The notes below the pieces were generated by a model. That model was not told where the DNA came from and did not search any database. It saw nothing but the letters and a program-made list of their open reading frames with translations. Source: an uncultured Acidobacteriota bacterium (GTDB taxonomy: Bacteria; Acidobacteriota; Blastocatellia; Pyrinomonadales; Pyrinomonadaceae). From it: DNA of 13,190 nt. The position numbers and the translations under genes were made by a program. The stretch spans positions 2,102-15,291 of the forward strand of contig CADEEU010000002.1 of the NCBI GenBank assembly GCA_902826385.1, read 5' to 3'. The first letter of the stretch is position 1. Each line of letters opens with the position of its first letter. Of this stretch, positions 1-6,463 are shown piece by piece.

Positions 1-161
1 TAACCGACACCAATTTCGGAAGCTTCATTTTCGGCGCAATCACCACCGTTATGATGATAATTTTCGCAATCAAAGCATGGAAGGGAAAACCGGTTCATAT
101 CGAGATCATTGACGATCTAACGAACTGGCTTGAGGATAGAATCGGGCCGATAAAGTCTTGA
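1..161 (+). CDS. C-terminal fragment of a small membrane protein (5' end outside window)
   Basis: An open frame enters from the left edge (codons begin at base 3) and ends at TGA 159-161, giving 52 visible residues. They contain one strongly hydrophobic stretch (about residues 5-24, rich in F, I, V, M and A) followed by a basic K-A-W-K-G-K segment. The tail is acidic and ends in D-R-I-G-P-I-K-S. This fits a last transmembrane helix with a short cytoplasmic tail on the basic side. I do not recognise the family. Only 18 bases separate its stop from the first zinc-ribbon gene on the same strand, so co-transcription with it is plausible. Confidence is limited because the start and most of the protein lie outside the window. 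Confidence 0.6.
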   Translation, partial: TDTNFGSFIFGAITTVMMIIFAIKAWKGKPVHIEIIDDLTNWLEDRIGPIKS

Positions 162-179
162 GTTAAAAAGGGTTAGGCG

Positions 180-632
180 ATGTACTGTTCAGGCTGCGGC
201 ACGCAGATACAATCAGGGCTTAACTATTGCAGCCGCTGTGGCCGCCGTGTGGCGGAAGATTTGAAGGACGGCGGCCTCAATGCGACGCCGTCGGTTGTTG
301 CGGCCATTACCGCCGGCGCCGGGTTTTTAGGGTTTGTTTTAGTTGTAAGAATCCTGTCCAAAGCCGGCATGCCCGGCAATCAGATTATTCCAATCGCATT
401 TTTCTACTGCGCGGCATTGTTCGGCATCTGCTCTATGATCCTGCGGCAAACACAACTGTCCTCGAAAAAAGATCGACAGACTGAGAGAAACGATTTGCCG
501 GTCGAAAATGAATCTGCGGCTTATTTGCGTCCGGTTACCACGGCGCAGCTTGGTATGGCGAGTGAAATTCCTGCAAGCGTGACCGAGCACACCACCCGAA
601 CTCTCGACGAAGTAAAGGTGGAGAGGCATTAA
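180..632 (+). CDS. Zinc-ribbon two-helix membrane protein, copy 1
   Basis: This 150-residue protein opens with a CxxC-x10-CxxC zinc ribbon (Cys3, Cys6, Cys17, Cys20), a short treble-clef that binds one zinc. Two hydrophobic segments follow (about residues 37-59 and 67-88), then a polar tail of about 60 residues. It ends in a conserved P-A-S-V-T-E-H-T-T-R-T-L-D-E-V motif. The ribbon and tail should lie on the same side of the membrane, probably the cytoplasm. The start is supported by AAGGG at 168-172, seven bases upstream of ATG. The next gene, starting six bases after the stop, has the same architecture and tail, so the two look like a tandem duplication within one operon. The function is unknown. 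Such proteins are common in Acidobacteriota, and no enzymatic motif is visible. Confidence 0.88.
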   Translation: MYCSGCGTQIQSGLNYCSRCGRRVAEDLKDGGLNATPSVVAAITAGAGFLGFVLVVRILSKAGMPGNQIIPIAFFYCAALFGICSMILRQTQLSSKKDRQTERNDLPVENESAAYLRPVTTAQLGMASEIPASVTEHTTRTLDEVKVERH

Positions 633-638
633 GAGCTT

Positions 639-1082
639 ATGTTCTGTGAAAGATGCGGAAAACAGATCGAGGAAGCGCTGAATTTTTGTAACAGCTGCGG
701 TGCGCAATTAAAGAAAGACGGCGAGGCGAAACAGACTGTCCTGACCACGCTGATAACGGCACTGATCGCGGTTGGCGTCGGCGGTTTGGGAATCCTGGTC
801 GGAATTTTGGCGGTGCTGCTGGATAAGATCGACCGTTACGAGCCGGTTTTTGCGTTTGCGGCTTTTTATCTCGTTTTGCACTTCGGCATCTGTTTCATGA
901 TTGCGCGGCAAATATCGAAAATGATCGATGCCAGGATAAAGTCGCCCGACATGGCGGAAACCGTGAAACGCGCGGTTCAGCTTCCACCGCGTTCGACGAA
1001 CCAGTTGGAAGAATTCCATAAACCGGCCAGCGTAGTCGAAAACACCACCCGTACGCTCGACAAGGTTCCGGTAGAGCGTTAG
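639..1082 (+). CDS. Zinc-ribbon two-helix membrane protein, copy 2
   Basis: This 147-residue paralogue of the preceding gene has a zinc ribbon at Cys3, Cys6, Cys17 and Cys20. Hydrophobic helices lie at about 33-61 and 70-89, and a polar tail ends in P-A-S-V-V-E-N-T-T-R-T-L-D-K-V-P-V-E-R. An R-S-T-x-Q-L patch just before the tail motif matches R-x-T-T-x-Q-L in copy 1. The ribbon and last ~35 residues are better conserved between copies than the linker. An AAGAG-like ribosome site overlaps the end of copy 1, so translation may be coupled. Its TAG stop (1080-1082) overlaps the TAA stop of the opposing cstA gene, and no terminator hairpin lies between them. No specific role can be assigned; a sensor, scaffold or chaperone-like membrane adaptor are all possible. 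Confidence 0.88.
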   Translation: MFCERCGKQIEEALNFCNSCGAQLKKDGEAKQTVLTTLITALIAVGVGGLGILVGILAVLLDKIDRYEPVFAFAAFYLVLHFGICFMIARQISKMIDARIKSPDMAETVKRAVQLPPRSTNQLEEFHKPASVVENTTRTLDKVPVER

Positions 1083-2770
1083 ACACTTTCGGCTTCGATC
1101 AATTCCGGTTTGTCTCGACGAAGCTTGAGGAAGGCCGTCACGACCAGATAGATTGCAAGGCAAATTAGTGCAATCGAAGCCACACCGTTGACCAGCTTGA
1201 TATCGAAACCGCTTGACGCCGAGAAATTTCCCCAAACCAGCGATCCTAATGCCCACAGCGTGATCACCAGCACGAACAGCATCGGCAGTAATGTAAACGC
1301 GATGCGTTTGCGGGCCTGATGCAGCCAGACGGTGATAGTGAGCAGCGACAGGGCGGCAAGCAGTTGGTTCGACGCACCGAACAGCGTCCAGAAATCGAGG
1401 TAAGAGCCGGGCCTGGCGAAAAATATAAGGACGAACGGAATGGCTACAGTCCCGAGCGTTCCGATGATCGCGCCGATGCGTCCTCGAAGCCCGCAGAGCT
1501 CCTGCACGATGTACCTGCCAAGCCGCATTGAAACGTCGAGCGTGTCGAACACAAAGGTCGAAAACGCCATCGCTCCGAACGTAATGGCAAACTGCAGGTT
1601 ATCTTCCCCGATCAGCAGCGTCAGAAAATTGCCGATGCCGTTGCCGTAGATCTTTCCGGCCGAAAGGTTCCGCCCGTCCGGACCAATCAGCATATCGCTG
1701 GTCGCGATCATCACGGTCACAAGGGCGATGAACGCGACAAACCCCTCGGCGAGCATTGCGCCGTAACCTACAGGGCGTGTGTGCGATTCCTTCTCAATCT
1801 GCTTCGATGTAGTGCCGGAGCAGACAAGGCCATGAAAGCCCGAACACGCCCCGCACGCGATGGTTACAAAAAGGAACGGGAACAACATGCCGGTCATCCC
1901 GCCTACATCGAACGATTTGAATTCCGGCTGTTGGATCGAATAACCGCCAAAGAAAATCCCGATGACGCCGACCGCGATTGCGGTATAAAGAACGAACCCG
2001 CCGAGGTAACCACGCGGTTGAAGCAACGCCCAGACAGGCACCAGCGACGCCCCTACGCAGTAGATCAGGATCATCACCGACCAGCTCAAATGGCTGAACG
2101 CAAACACGTATGAGAACTGAGTACCGAGATAAGAAAGTGCAAATGTCGCCGGAACGAAGATGATCGTCACAAGCCAGAGCGGCGGTTTCAGATAACGTTC
2201 CACGAGACCGAGAAGGATTGAAAGGAGCAGGTATGCAATGCTCGCAAACGCTACCGCTCCACCCGGATTGAATCTGGATTCGCCAGCCAACGCATCGTCA
2301 CCTGATACGAACGTCCCGGCCGTGATATCCGTAAATGCAACGATCACGTAAATGAGGGCGATCCAAATAAACGCCATCATCGCCTTGCCCGCACCTGTAC
2401 CGAGTTTTTCTTTGGTGATCTCGGCGACCGACTGAGCTCCGTGCCGAACCGAAGAGGCCAAAGCTGAAAAATCATGCACCGCACCGATCAGCACTACGCC
2501 AAGTGCGATCCAGATCAAACACGGCAGCCAGCCGAATGCCATGCACGCAATAATCGGCCCCGCGATCGGCCCCGCCGCCGCGATGGCGGAAAAATGCTGG
2601 CCAAAAAGGTAAAAAGGCCTTGCGGGGACGAAATCTTGACCGTCGTTCACGGCAACCGCGGGAGTTTCCCGCGAGTCGTCCAGTTTGAACTGTTTTGTTA
2701 TCCATCGGCCGTAAGCAAAGTAACCGAATACGAGCCAGACAATAAAGAGAACGGCAAGTAGTGTAAGCAT
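1079..2770 (-). CDS. cstA: CstA-family carbon starvation protein / pyruvate or peptide transporter
   Basis: This 563-residue polytopic inner-membrane protein has about 15 hydrophobic segments. Family hallmarks are the G-P-I-A-G-P-I-I-A-C block (67-76), the A-V-H-D-F motif (97-101) and the A-C-G-A-C-S-G-F-H block with S-G-T-T-S-K-Q (305-324). Others are the T-L-D-x-S-x-R-L-G-R-Y segment (410-420) and the L-F-G-A-S-N-Q-L-L-A-A-L segment (463-474). CstA/BtsT proteins import pyruvate or small peptides and in enterobacteria rise on carbon starvation. Which substrate is used here cannot be read from sequence. It is shorter than E. coli CstA (about 700 residues), as in many other phyla. I chose ATG 2770 because the hydrophobic first helix begins there. 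A TTG at 2824 would add 18 polar residues, and the proposed promoter overlaps that extension. No sensor-kinase partner gene is adjacent. Confidence 0.95.
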   Translation of the reverse strand: MLTLLAVLFIVWLVFGYFAYGRWITKQFKLDDSRETPAVAVNDGQDFVPARPFYLFGQHFSAIAAAGPIAGPIIACMAFGWLPCLIWIALGVVLIGAVHDFSALASSVRHGAQSVAEITKEKLGTGAGKAMMAFIWIALIYVIVAFTDITAGTFVSGDDALAGESRFNPGGAVAFASIAYLLLSILLGLVERYLKPPLWLVTIIFVPATFALSYLGTQFSYVFAFSHLSWSVMILIYCVGASLVPVWALLQPRGYLGGFVLYTAIAVGVIGIFFGGYSIQQPEFKSFDVGGMTGMLFPFLFVTIACGACSGFHGLVCSGTTSKQIEKESHTRPVGYGAMLAEGFVAFIALVTVMIATSDMLIGPDGRNLSAGKIYGNGIGNFLTLLIGEDNLQFAITFGAMAFSTFVFDTLDVSMRLGRYIVQELCGLRGRIGAIIGTLGTVAIPFVLIFFARPGSYLDFWTLFGASNQLLAALSLLTITVWLHQARKRIAFTLLPMLFVLVITLWALGSLVWGNFSASSGFDIKLVNGVASIALICLAIYLVVTAFLKLRRDKPELIEAESV

Positions 2771-2795
2771 AAATAGATGAAGATGGGGCGAAACA

Positions 2796-2824
2796 AATTT
2801 ACGACACTTTGTTTGGGCGAGCAA
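2796..2824 (-). promoter_or_regulatory. Candidate sigma-70 promoter of cstA
   Basis: On the minus strand a TTGCTC -35 box (2819-2824) lies 17 bases from a TAAATT -10 box (2796-2801), about 25 bases upstream of ATG 2770. Each box is only a partial match to consensus. Spacing and position are the main support. Confidence 0.35.
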
Positions 2825-2845
2825 ATACGAAGATGGTTGAAAGAC

Positions 2846-2876
2846 AGCTGACAGATGTCGCTAACGGCTGTCAGCT
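2846..2876. repeat. Perfect 9-bp inverted repeat between cstA and the thioesterase
   Basis: AGCTGACAG (2846-2854) and CTGTCAGCT (2868-2876) are exact reverse complements around a 13-base centre. The element sits between the two divergent candidate promoters. It could be an operator bound by a dimer, or a hairpin in a transcript running through the region. Neither side carries a clean T-tract, so a Rho-independent terminator is less likely. Confidence 0.6.
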
Positions 2877-2880
2877 TTAC

Positions 2881-2909
2881 TTAAAACTAAACTACAAAAC
2901 TTGTAGAAT
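2881..2909 (+). promoter_or_regulatory. Candidate sigma-70 promoter of the thioesterase gene
   Basis: A TTAAAA -35-like box (2881-2886) is followed after 17 bases by TAGAAT (2904-2909). The expected transcription start would be about two bases before ATG 2918, so the mRNA would be almost leaderless. No Shine-Dalgarno sequence is visible before this ATG, which agrees with that reading. Confidence 0.4.
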
Positions 2910-2917
2910 CTGAAATC

Positions 2918-3379
2918 ATGGAGAAATCACTTCAGCAAATATACTCGCCGAATAGCATTTGCTTCGGCTGCGGGCCTGCGAATGAGAAAGGGCTTCATAT
3001 CAACAGCTTTCCGGACGGCGATGAGGTCGTCGCCGAATGGCACGCCGAACCGCATCATCAGGCGTTTCCTGGCATGCTCAACGGCGGGATTATCGGCGCG
3101 TTACTGGATTGCCATTCTAACTGGACGGCGGCCTATTACCTGATGAAGAACAATAACAGGGAGAAACCCGCTTGCACCGTCACCGCTGAATTTCACGTCA
3201 AGCTGCTGCGGCCGACGCCGTTCGACGCACCGATTCATCTAAGGGCTAGAGTGGTCGAGGGTACGCTTAAAAAGGCGATAGTCGAGGCCGAGTTGATCGC
3301 GAACGATAAGGTTTGTGCAACCTGCCGCGGAACATTCGTGGCGGTTCAAGAAGGCCATCCGGCCTATCACCGGTGGTGA
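2918..3379 (+). CDS. PaaI-like hotdog-fold thioesterase
   Basis: This 153-residue cytoplasmic protein is of the acyl-CoA thioesterase (4HBT/PaaI) type. An N-terminal C-F-G-C-G-P-x-N-x-x-G-L-H motif (15-27) is typical of the subfamily. The core helix carries G-M-L-N-G-G-I-I-G-A-L-L-D (52-64), where Asn55-Gly56-Gly57 takes the place of the usual His-Gly-Gly. Asp64 is the likely acidic catalytic residue. The segment around 87-99 (T-V-T-A-E-F-H-V-K-L-L-R-P) is the family's central strand. It would hydrolyse an acyl- or aroyl-CoA thioester; the substrate is unknown. The gene is divergent from cstA and convergent with the hydrolase downstream, so it is probably transcribed alone. Length is normal and no key residue is missing apart from the Asn-for-His change, which I believe recurs in this subfamily. 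Confidence 0.88.
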   Translation: MEKSLQQIYSPNSICFGCGPANEKGLHINSFPDGDEVVAEWHAEPHHQAFPGMLNGGIIGALLDCHSNWTAAYYLMKNNNREKPACTVTAEFHVKLLRPTPFDAPIHLRARVVEGTLKKAIVEAELIANDKVCATCRGTFVAVQEGHPAYHRW

Positions 3380-3380
3380 T
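3366..3380 (+). terminator. Short hairpin over the thioesterase stop codon
   Basis: ATCACC (3366-3371) and GGTGAT (3375-3380) form a perfect 6-bp stem with a 3-base loop covering the stop codon. No T-tract follows, so this is at best a weak terminator or a chance palindrome. Confidence 0.2.
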
Positions 3381-3424
3381 CGGGCAAATCGTCGCGAGCT
3401 GATTGAATCGGCGGTCCGTAGATA

Positions 3425-4660
3425 TTAAAAAGGCAGGCTGTTTGATAGCGCCCCGTCCGAATTGCGGATTTGAACCGCGAAACCGTTTGCTGCTCGAATT
3501 TTCCCCGCCGGAAGCTTTGCCCGCAGTTCGCCTTGCGCGATGTATTCGGTTTCCATCTCGCTTCCGTTAATAAAAACTCTTGAGTTAGCGTCGAAGCCGT
3601 TTCCCGCGACGGATATACGAAAGTACTTTGTTGTAAGCCCGACGTTCGGGCGGTCGACTTCCTGTCCGAGACGCAAAAAACGGACCGAATTCAGGCTCAA
3701 CGGCGAAGTCGTGTTCGACAACAAATATTCCCACACGGGCTTGTAAACAGGAACTCCGTTTTCGAAGACGAGCCGGACGTCGCCGACAACGCACCCATGA
3801 AATTCCCCGCATTCGATGTTGCTCGTCAACGAATGCGTGTTGCCATACGGCGGCGAGTTGCCATCGACATTTACGACGGCGCCGAACTGCGGCATGCCGT
3901 ACGCCGGCCAGGTGCGAGTCGAAATAGTGTTAAAATTTATCAATTCGTCGCGTTGGTGTATAAAGCCCCAAAATTTCGACGGCAGCGACGCATTCGGCGT
4001 CGTGTTGGGCAGGGCGATCCAATTTGCCAGGGAATCGGACGCGACGTTAAAATCCTGGGCCGAAAACATCACGACCCGCACAACCGGGTGGTATCTGCCG
4101 ATGATACCCGCATGACCGCCGCCCTGTGAATGACCCGAAATGACAATTCTCGACCAGTCTATCGATGAATCGTCGATCAAGAATTGCCCCCAGTTATCGT
4201 TTGGAAACTGGTTCCGCAGATAGATCAGCAGCTTGATCATCCGGTTCTCGATGGAGTTCGCACGATCGACATTTACCAAATTCGTTCGGTTGGTCCCGTC
4301 GATAGTTTCCAATCTAACCTGCGCGTAACAGTCGAGATCGGTATTCGTTCCCCCGCAAAGACTGTTCGAGGCAATGTCGTTCGGATAGGTTATGTTGACC
4401 GAATGAAAACCCAGGTCGGCGGCCGTGTTGTTGAATTCACGATAGTTGAAAGCGACGGCGCCCGTGCCCGGCAGAAATACGAGAAGCTGATTTTTCGGAG
4501 CGACGCCGCGATTGATCGAGATGTAATGATTGTTTAGATTCGTCGTTATTTGCGGATCGGTCGTTTGCGGAGCAACGAACAAACTCTGCCGCTGCGCCAA
4601 AACGCTTTGCAACAGTACGACGATAACGAAACCGCCAAAAATTGATCTCTTGATAAACAT
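3425..4660 (-). CDS. Secreted alpha/beta-hydrolase with C-terminal IPT/TIG-like domain
   Basis: This 411-residue protein begins with a signal peptide (about 1-22, basic start, hydrophobic core, L-A-Q cleavage zone). A hydrolase domain (about 30-315) contains the oxyanion-side segment V-F-L-P-G-T-G (61-67) and the nucleophile elbow G-H-S-Q-G-G (Ser178). Asp238 in the H-Q-R-D-E motif is a likely triad acid, and His276 or His288 the base. The domain resembles uncharacterised BPSS1187-type hydrolases. Residues ~340-411 look like an IPT/TIG immunoglobulin-like domain (V-A-G-N-G-F, V-F-I-N-G, final S-N-S-L-P-F), often found on secreted enzymes. Cys102/Cys111 and Cys284/Cys290 could form disulfides. 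It follows the exonuclease gene on the same strand after 71 bases, with only a weak ribosome site (GGTGA). The substrate is unknown; an extracellular ester or polyester is plausible. Confidence 0.85.
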   Translation of the reverse strand: MFIKRSIFGGFVIVVLLQSVLAQRQSLFVAPQTTDPQITTNLNNHYISINRGVAPKNQLLVFLPGTGAVAFNYREFNNTAADLGFHSVNITYPNDIASNSLCGGTNTDLDCYAQVRLETIDGTNRTNLVNVDRANSIENRMIKLLIYLRNQFPNDNWGQFLIDDSSIDWSRIVISGHSQGGGHAGIIGRYHPVVRVVMFSAQDFNVASDSLANWIALPNTTPNASLPSKFWGFIHQRDELINFNTISTRTWPAYGMPQFGAVVNVDGNSPPYGNTHSLTSNIECGEFHGCVVGDVRLVFENGVPVYKPVWEYLLSNTTSPLSLNSVRFLRLGQEVDRPNVGLTTKYFRISVAGNGFDANSRVFINGSEMETEYIAQGELRAKLPAGKIRAANGFAVQIRNSDGALSNSLPF

Positions 4661-4731
4661 TTAATCACCGCGGAAAGCTTCTCCGTTGGCTTTTAGACGC
4701 AGCCGCGTGATCCAAGGGCGAAAAAATACCG

Positions 4732-5304
4732 CTATCGCAGATCTGAAATTTTCGCGCCGTATTCATCCGTGAGCCCCAATTTTTCAAGCCACGCCATCTG
4801 TTCGGCCATCAATCGCGGCAAATGGACGACATCGGACAATGCATAATCGATAAGTTCGTCCGTCCAGACGCCGTCCCATTTGCGATTAAATTTTGCTCTT
4901 TGAGATTTGTCCAGATCGACCGCGAAATAACGGTAGAGCGTTTCGGCGAGCGAGGCCGATTGGTTCGCTCCGCGGGTCAGGACCTTTTCGGCGATCATCG
5001 TGTCGAAGACGTTTCGAACGACAAGATCGTTTTCGCGCAGAAACTCAAGGTCGAATTTGGCGTTGTGAAAGATCTTGACGACGAGATCGTCAGCAAGCAC
5101 GTTCGAAAGTAAGCCTGGTTCGACGCCTTCACTTAGAGGAATAAGCACATTGAACTCGCCATCGGAAAACTGGATCGAAAAAAGCCTGCCGTGCTTTGCG
5201 CTTAGGCCTGACGTTTCGGTATCGCAGCCCAGAACAGAGCATTTTGACAAGCGCTCGAAAGCCTGTTCGATATCGGCGACGGTTCTTGCAACAAAAACTT
5301 CCAC
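4732..5304 (-). CDS. Stand-alone DEDDy 3'-5' exonuclease domain (RNase D / Pol I proofreading type)
   Basis: This 190-residue cytoplasmic protein is made of one DnaQ-like exonuclease domain. The metal-binding set is complete: Asp28 and Glu30 in G-C-D-T-E-T-S-G-L (Exo I), Asp85 in H-N-A-K-F-D-L (Exo II), and Tyr154 with Asp158 in Y-A-L-S-D (Exo III). The Tyr puts it in the DEDDy group, with RNase D and the Pol I proofreading domain. There is no HRDC domain (RNase D is about 375 residues) and no polymerase domain, so it is a free-standing nuclease. Whether it acts on DNA or RNA cannot be decided from sequence. Translation appears to start at GTG 5304, because the only earlier in-frame codons before a TGA are not usual starts. 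No clear Shine-Dalgarno is present. It is divergent from yceH with a 66-base shared intergenic region. Confidence 0.87.
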   Translation of the reverse strand: MEVFVARTVADIEQAFERLSKCSVLGCDTETSGLSAKHGRLFSIQFSDGEFNVLIPLSEGVEPGLLSNVLADDLVVKIFHNAKFDLEFLRENDLVVRNVFDTMIAEKVLTRGANQSASLAETLYRYFAVDLDKSQRAKFNRKWDGVWTDELIDYALSDVVHLPRLMAEQMAWLEKLGLTDEYGAKISDLR

Positions 5305-5347
5305 AGCGACAATTGTAATTCAGTAAAAAGATTGCGAAAAATGTTCT

Positions 5348-5377
5348 ATTCTATTGACGAGAAATAAAACATGTCCG
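5348..5377 (-). promoter_or_regulatory. Candidate promoter of the exonuclease gene
   Basis: On the minus strand TAGAAT (5348-5353) lies 18 bases downstream of CGGACA (5372-5377), the latter inside the first codons of yceH. The plus-strand sequence here is a short tandem repeat, TTCTATTCTATTG (5344-5356). Also in the 66-base gap is the palindrome ACAATTGT (5309-5316). The boxes are only fair matches. Confidence 0.28.
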
Positions 5378-6021
5378 CCATTCTGAATGAAACCGAAATC
5401 CGAGTGCTTGGCAGCCTTGTTGAAAAACAGCTGACAACGCCGGAGTACTATCCGCTTACGTTGAATGCGCTTACCGCCGCGTGCAATCAAAAAAGCAATC
5501 GCGATCCGGTAATGTCATTGGACGAATCCGCAATTCTTGCCGCGATCGACAGCTTACGGGACAAAAACCTCGTTTATCTCTATTACGGCAGCAGCAGCCG
5601 GACGGTCAAATACAAGCACATGCTGCCGAACGTTTTTGAGCTCGAGCCGCCCGCTGTCGCCGTGATCGCATTGCTGTTTCTTCGCGGGCCGCAGACGGGC
5701 GGCGAGATTCGCGGTCGGTCGGACCGGCTTTATCCTTTTTCGAGTATTGGAGAAGTTCAGGAAACGCTGGATGAGCTTGCTAACCGGTCCGAACCGATGG
5801 TTGTCAGATTGGAACGGCAGCCGGGGCAGAAGGAAGCCAGGTATGCTCATCTGCTGTCAGGCGAGGTCGACGCCGAAGCAATTGCCGTCCGGCATATTGC
5901 CAGCCAATCTACCGGTTCGCCGGAAAAGATGACTACTTTGGAAACTGAGGTGAAAAAACTAAGCGACGAACTTCGCACGCTTCGCGCGGAGTTCGACGCT
6001 TTTAAGCAGCAGTTCGGTTGA
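5371..6021 (+). CDS. yceH: YceH family protein (DUF480), double winged-helix
   Basis: This 216-residue cytoplasmic protein shows the full DUF480 signature. V-E-K-Q-L-T-T-P-E-Y-Y-P-L-T-L-N (17-32) runs directly into A-L-T-A-A-C-N-Q-K-S-N-R-D-P (33-46). Further on are V-K-Y-K-H (79-83), L-R-G-P-Q-T-G-G-E-I-R (104-114) and P-M-V-V-R-L-E-R-Q-P-G (142-152). The family folds as two winged-helix domains, here about 5-90 and 91-165. A low-complexity linker is followed by a C-terminal heptad-rich helix (184-215, E-V-K-K-L-S-D-E-L-R-T-L-R-A-E-F) that probably forms a coiled coil. The family is widespread but its exact role is not settled; the fold suggests nucleic-acid binding or regulation. ATG 5371 is the natural start because the conserved domain begins a few residues later. 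It converges on the response regulator with six intervening bases. Confidence 0.93.
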   Translation: MSAILNETEIRVLGSLVEKQLTTPEYYPLTLNALTAACNQKSNRDPVMSLDESAILAAIDSLRDKNLVYLYYGSSSRTVKYKHMLPNVFELEPPAVAVIALLFLRGPQTGGEIRGRSDRLYPFSSIGEVQETLDELANRSEPMVVRLERQPGQKEARYAHLLSGEVDAEAIAVRHIASQSTGSPEKMTTLETEVKKLSDELRTLRAEFDAFKQQFG

Positions 6022-6027
6022 AATTTA

Positions 6028-6393
6028 TCAGTGTCCGGCCAAATGGAACTCGAGAATATTTTTTAGTATCGGCTGGTCGATTGGTTTATAGATCACGCCG
6101 CTGCAGCCGGCGTCGCGGGCCTGGTCGTTGACATCGCGATAGGCAGTGACTACTACGATCGGAACGCCGGTCAGATCTTTCATCCCTTTGATAATGCTCG
6201 CGGTCGAAAGGCCGTCCAGAAGCGGCAGGCCGATGTCCATCAGGATCAGGTCCGGATGGTATTGCTCGGCTTTTTGAATCGCCTCGTAGGCACCCGCAGC
6301 CTCGATGACCGCGTGGCCCTCCTGCTCGATCATGTGTCGCATGAGCAGACGGCTATCTTCGTAATCTTCGACCAGTAAAACTTTTTTTTGCAT
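6028..6393 (-). CDS. Single-domain response regulator (CheY-like receiver)
   Basis: These 121 residues consist entirely of a receiver domain. The acidic pocket is Glu9-Asp10, the phosphoacceptor is Asp53 (L-M-D-I-G-L-P), and the switch residues are Thr83 (V-V-T-A-Y) and Lys103 (Y-K-P-I-D). All are present, so phosphorylation by a histidine kinase is expected. There is no output domain, so it signals by protein contact or phosphotransfer, as CheY and Spo0F do. No kinase gene is nearby, making it an orphan in this window. ATG 6393 follows a GGGGG stretch (6398-6402) that can serve as a ribosome site. The gene lies 70 bases downstream of the beta-helix operon on the same strand but has its own promoter-like sequence. 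Its stop is six bases from that of yceH. Confidence 0.93.
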   Translation of the reverse strand: MQKKVLLVEDYEDSRLLMRHMIEQEGHAVIEAAGAYEAIQKAEQYHPDLILMDIGLPLLDGLSTASIIKGMKDLTGVPIVVVTAYRDVNDQARDAGCSGVIYKPIDQPILKNILEFHLAGH

Positions 6394-6425
6394 TAAACCC
6401 CCGGCTCGCTTGAATAACAGTGTTT

Positions 6426-6454
6426 ATTCTATGGGTTCTATTGATTAAATGCAA
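6426..6454 (-). promoter_or_regulatory. Candidate sigma-70 promoter of the response regulator
   Basis: Minus-strand TTGCAT (6449-6454), a 17-base spacer and TAGAAT (6426-6431) place transcription start near 6419, about 26 bases before the ATG. The -35 box is weak; the -10 box is a good match. Confidence 0.45.
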
Positions 6455-6463
6455 AAAAGTTTT

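Noticed and set aside
708..1256. Minus-strand open frame of 182 codons antisense to the second zinc-ribbon gene and the cstA end
   Set aside because: It overlaps two well-supported genes, has irregular Arg/Cys-rich composition and no recognisable domain; it is a shadow frame.
4661..4731. tRNA or structured RNA in the gap between hydrolase and exonuclease
   Set aside because: No cloverleaf arms or long stem can be drawn; only short chance palindromes are present.
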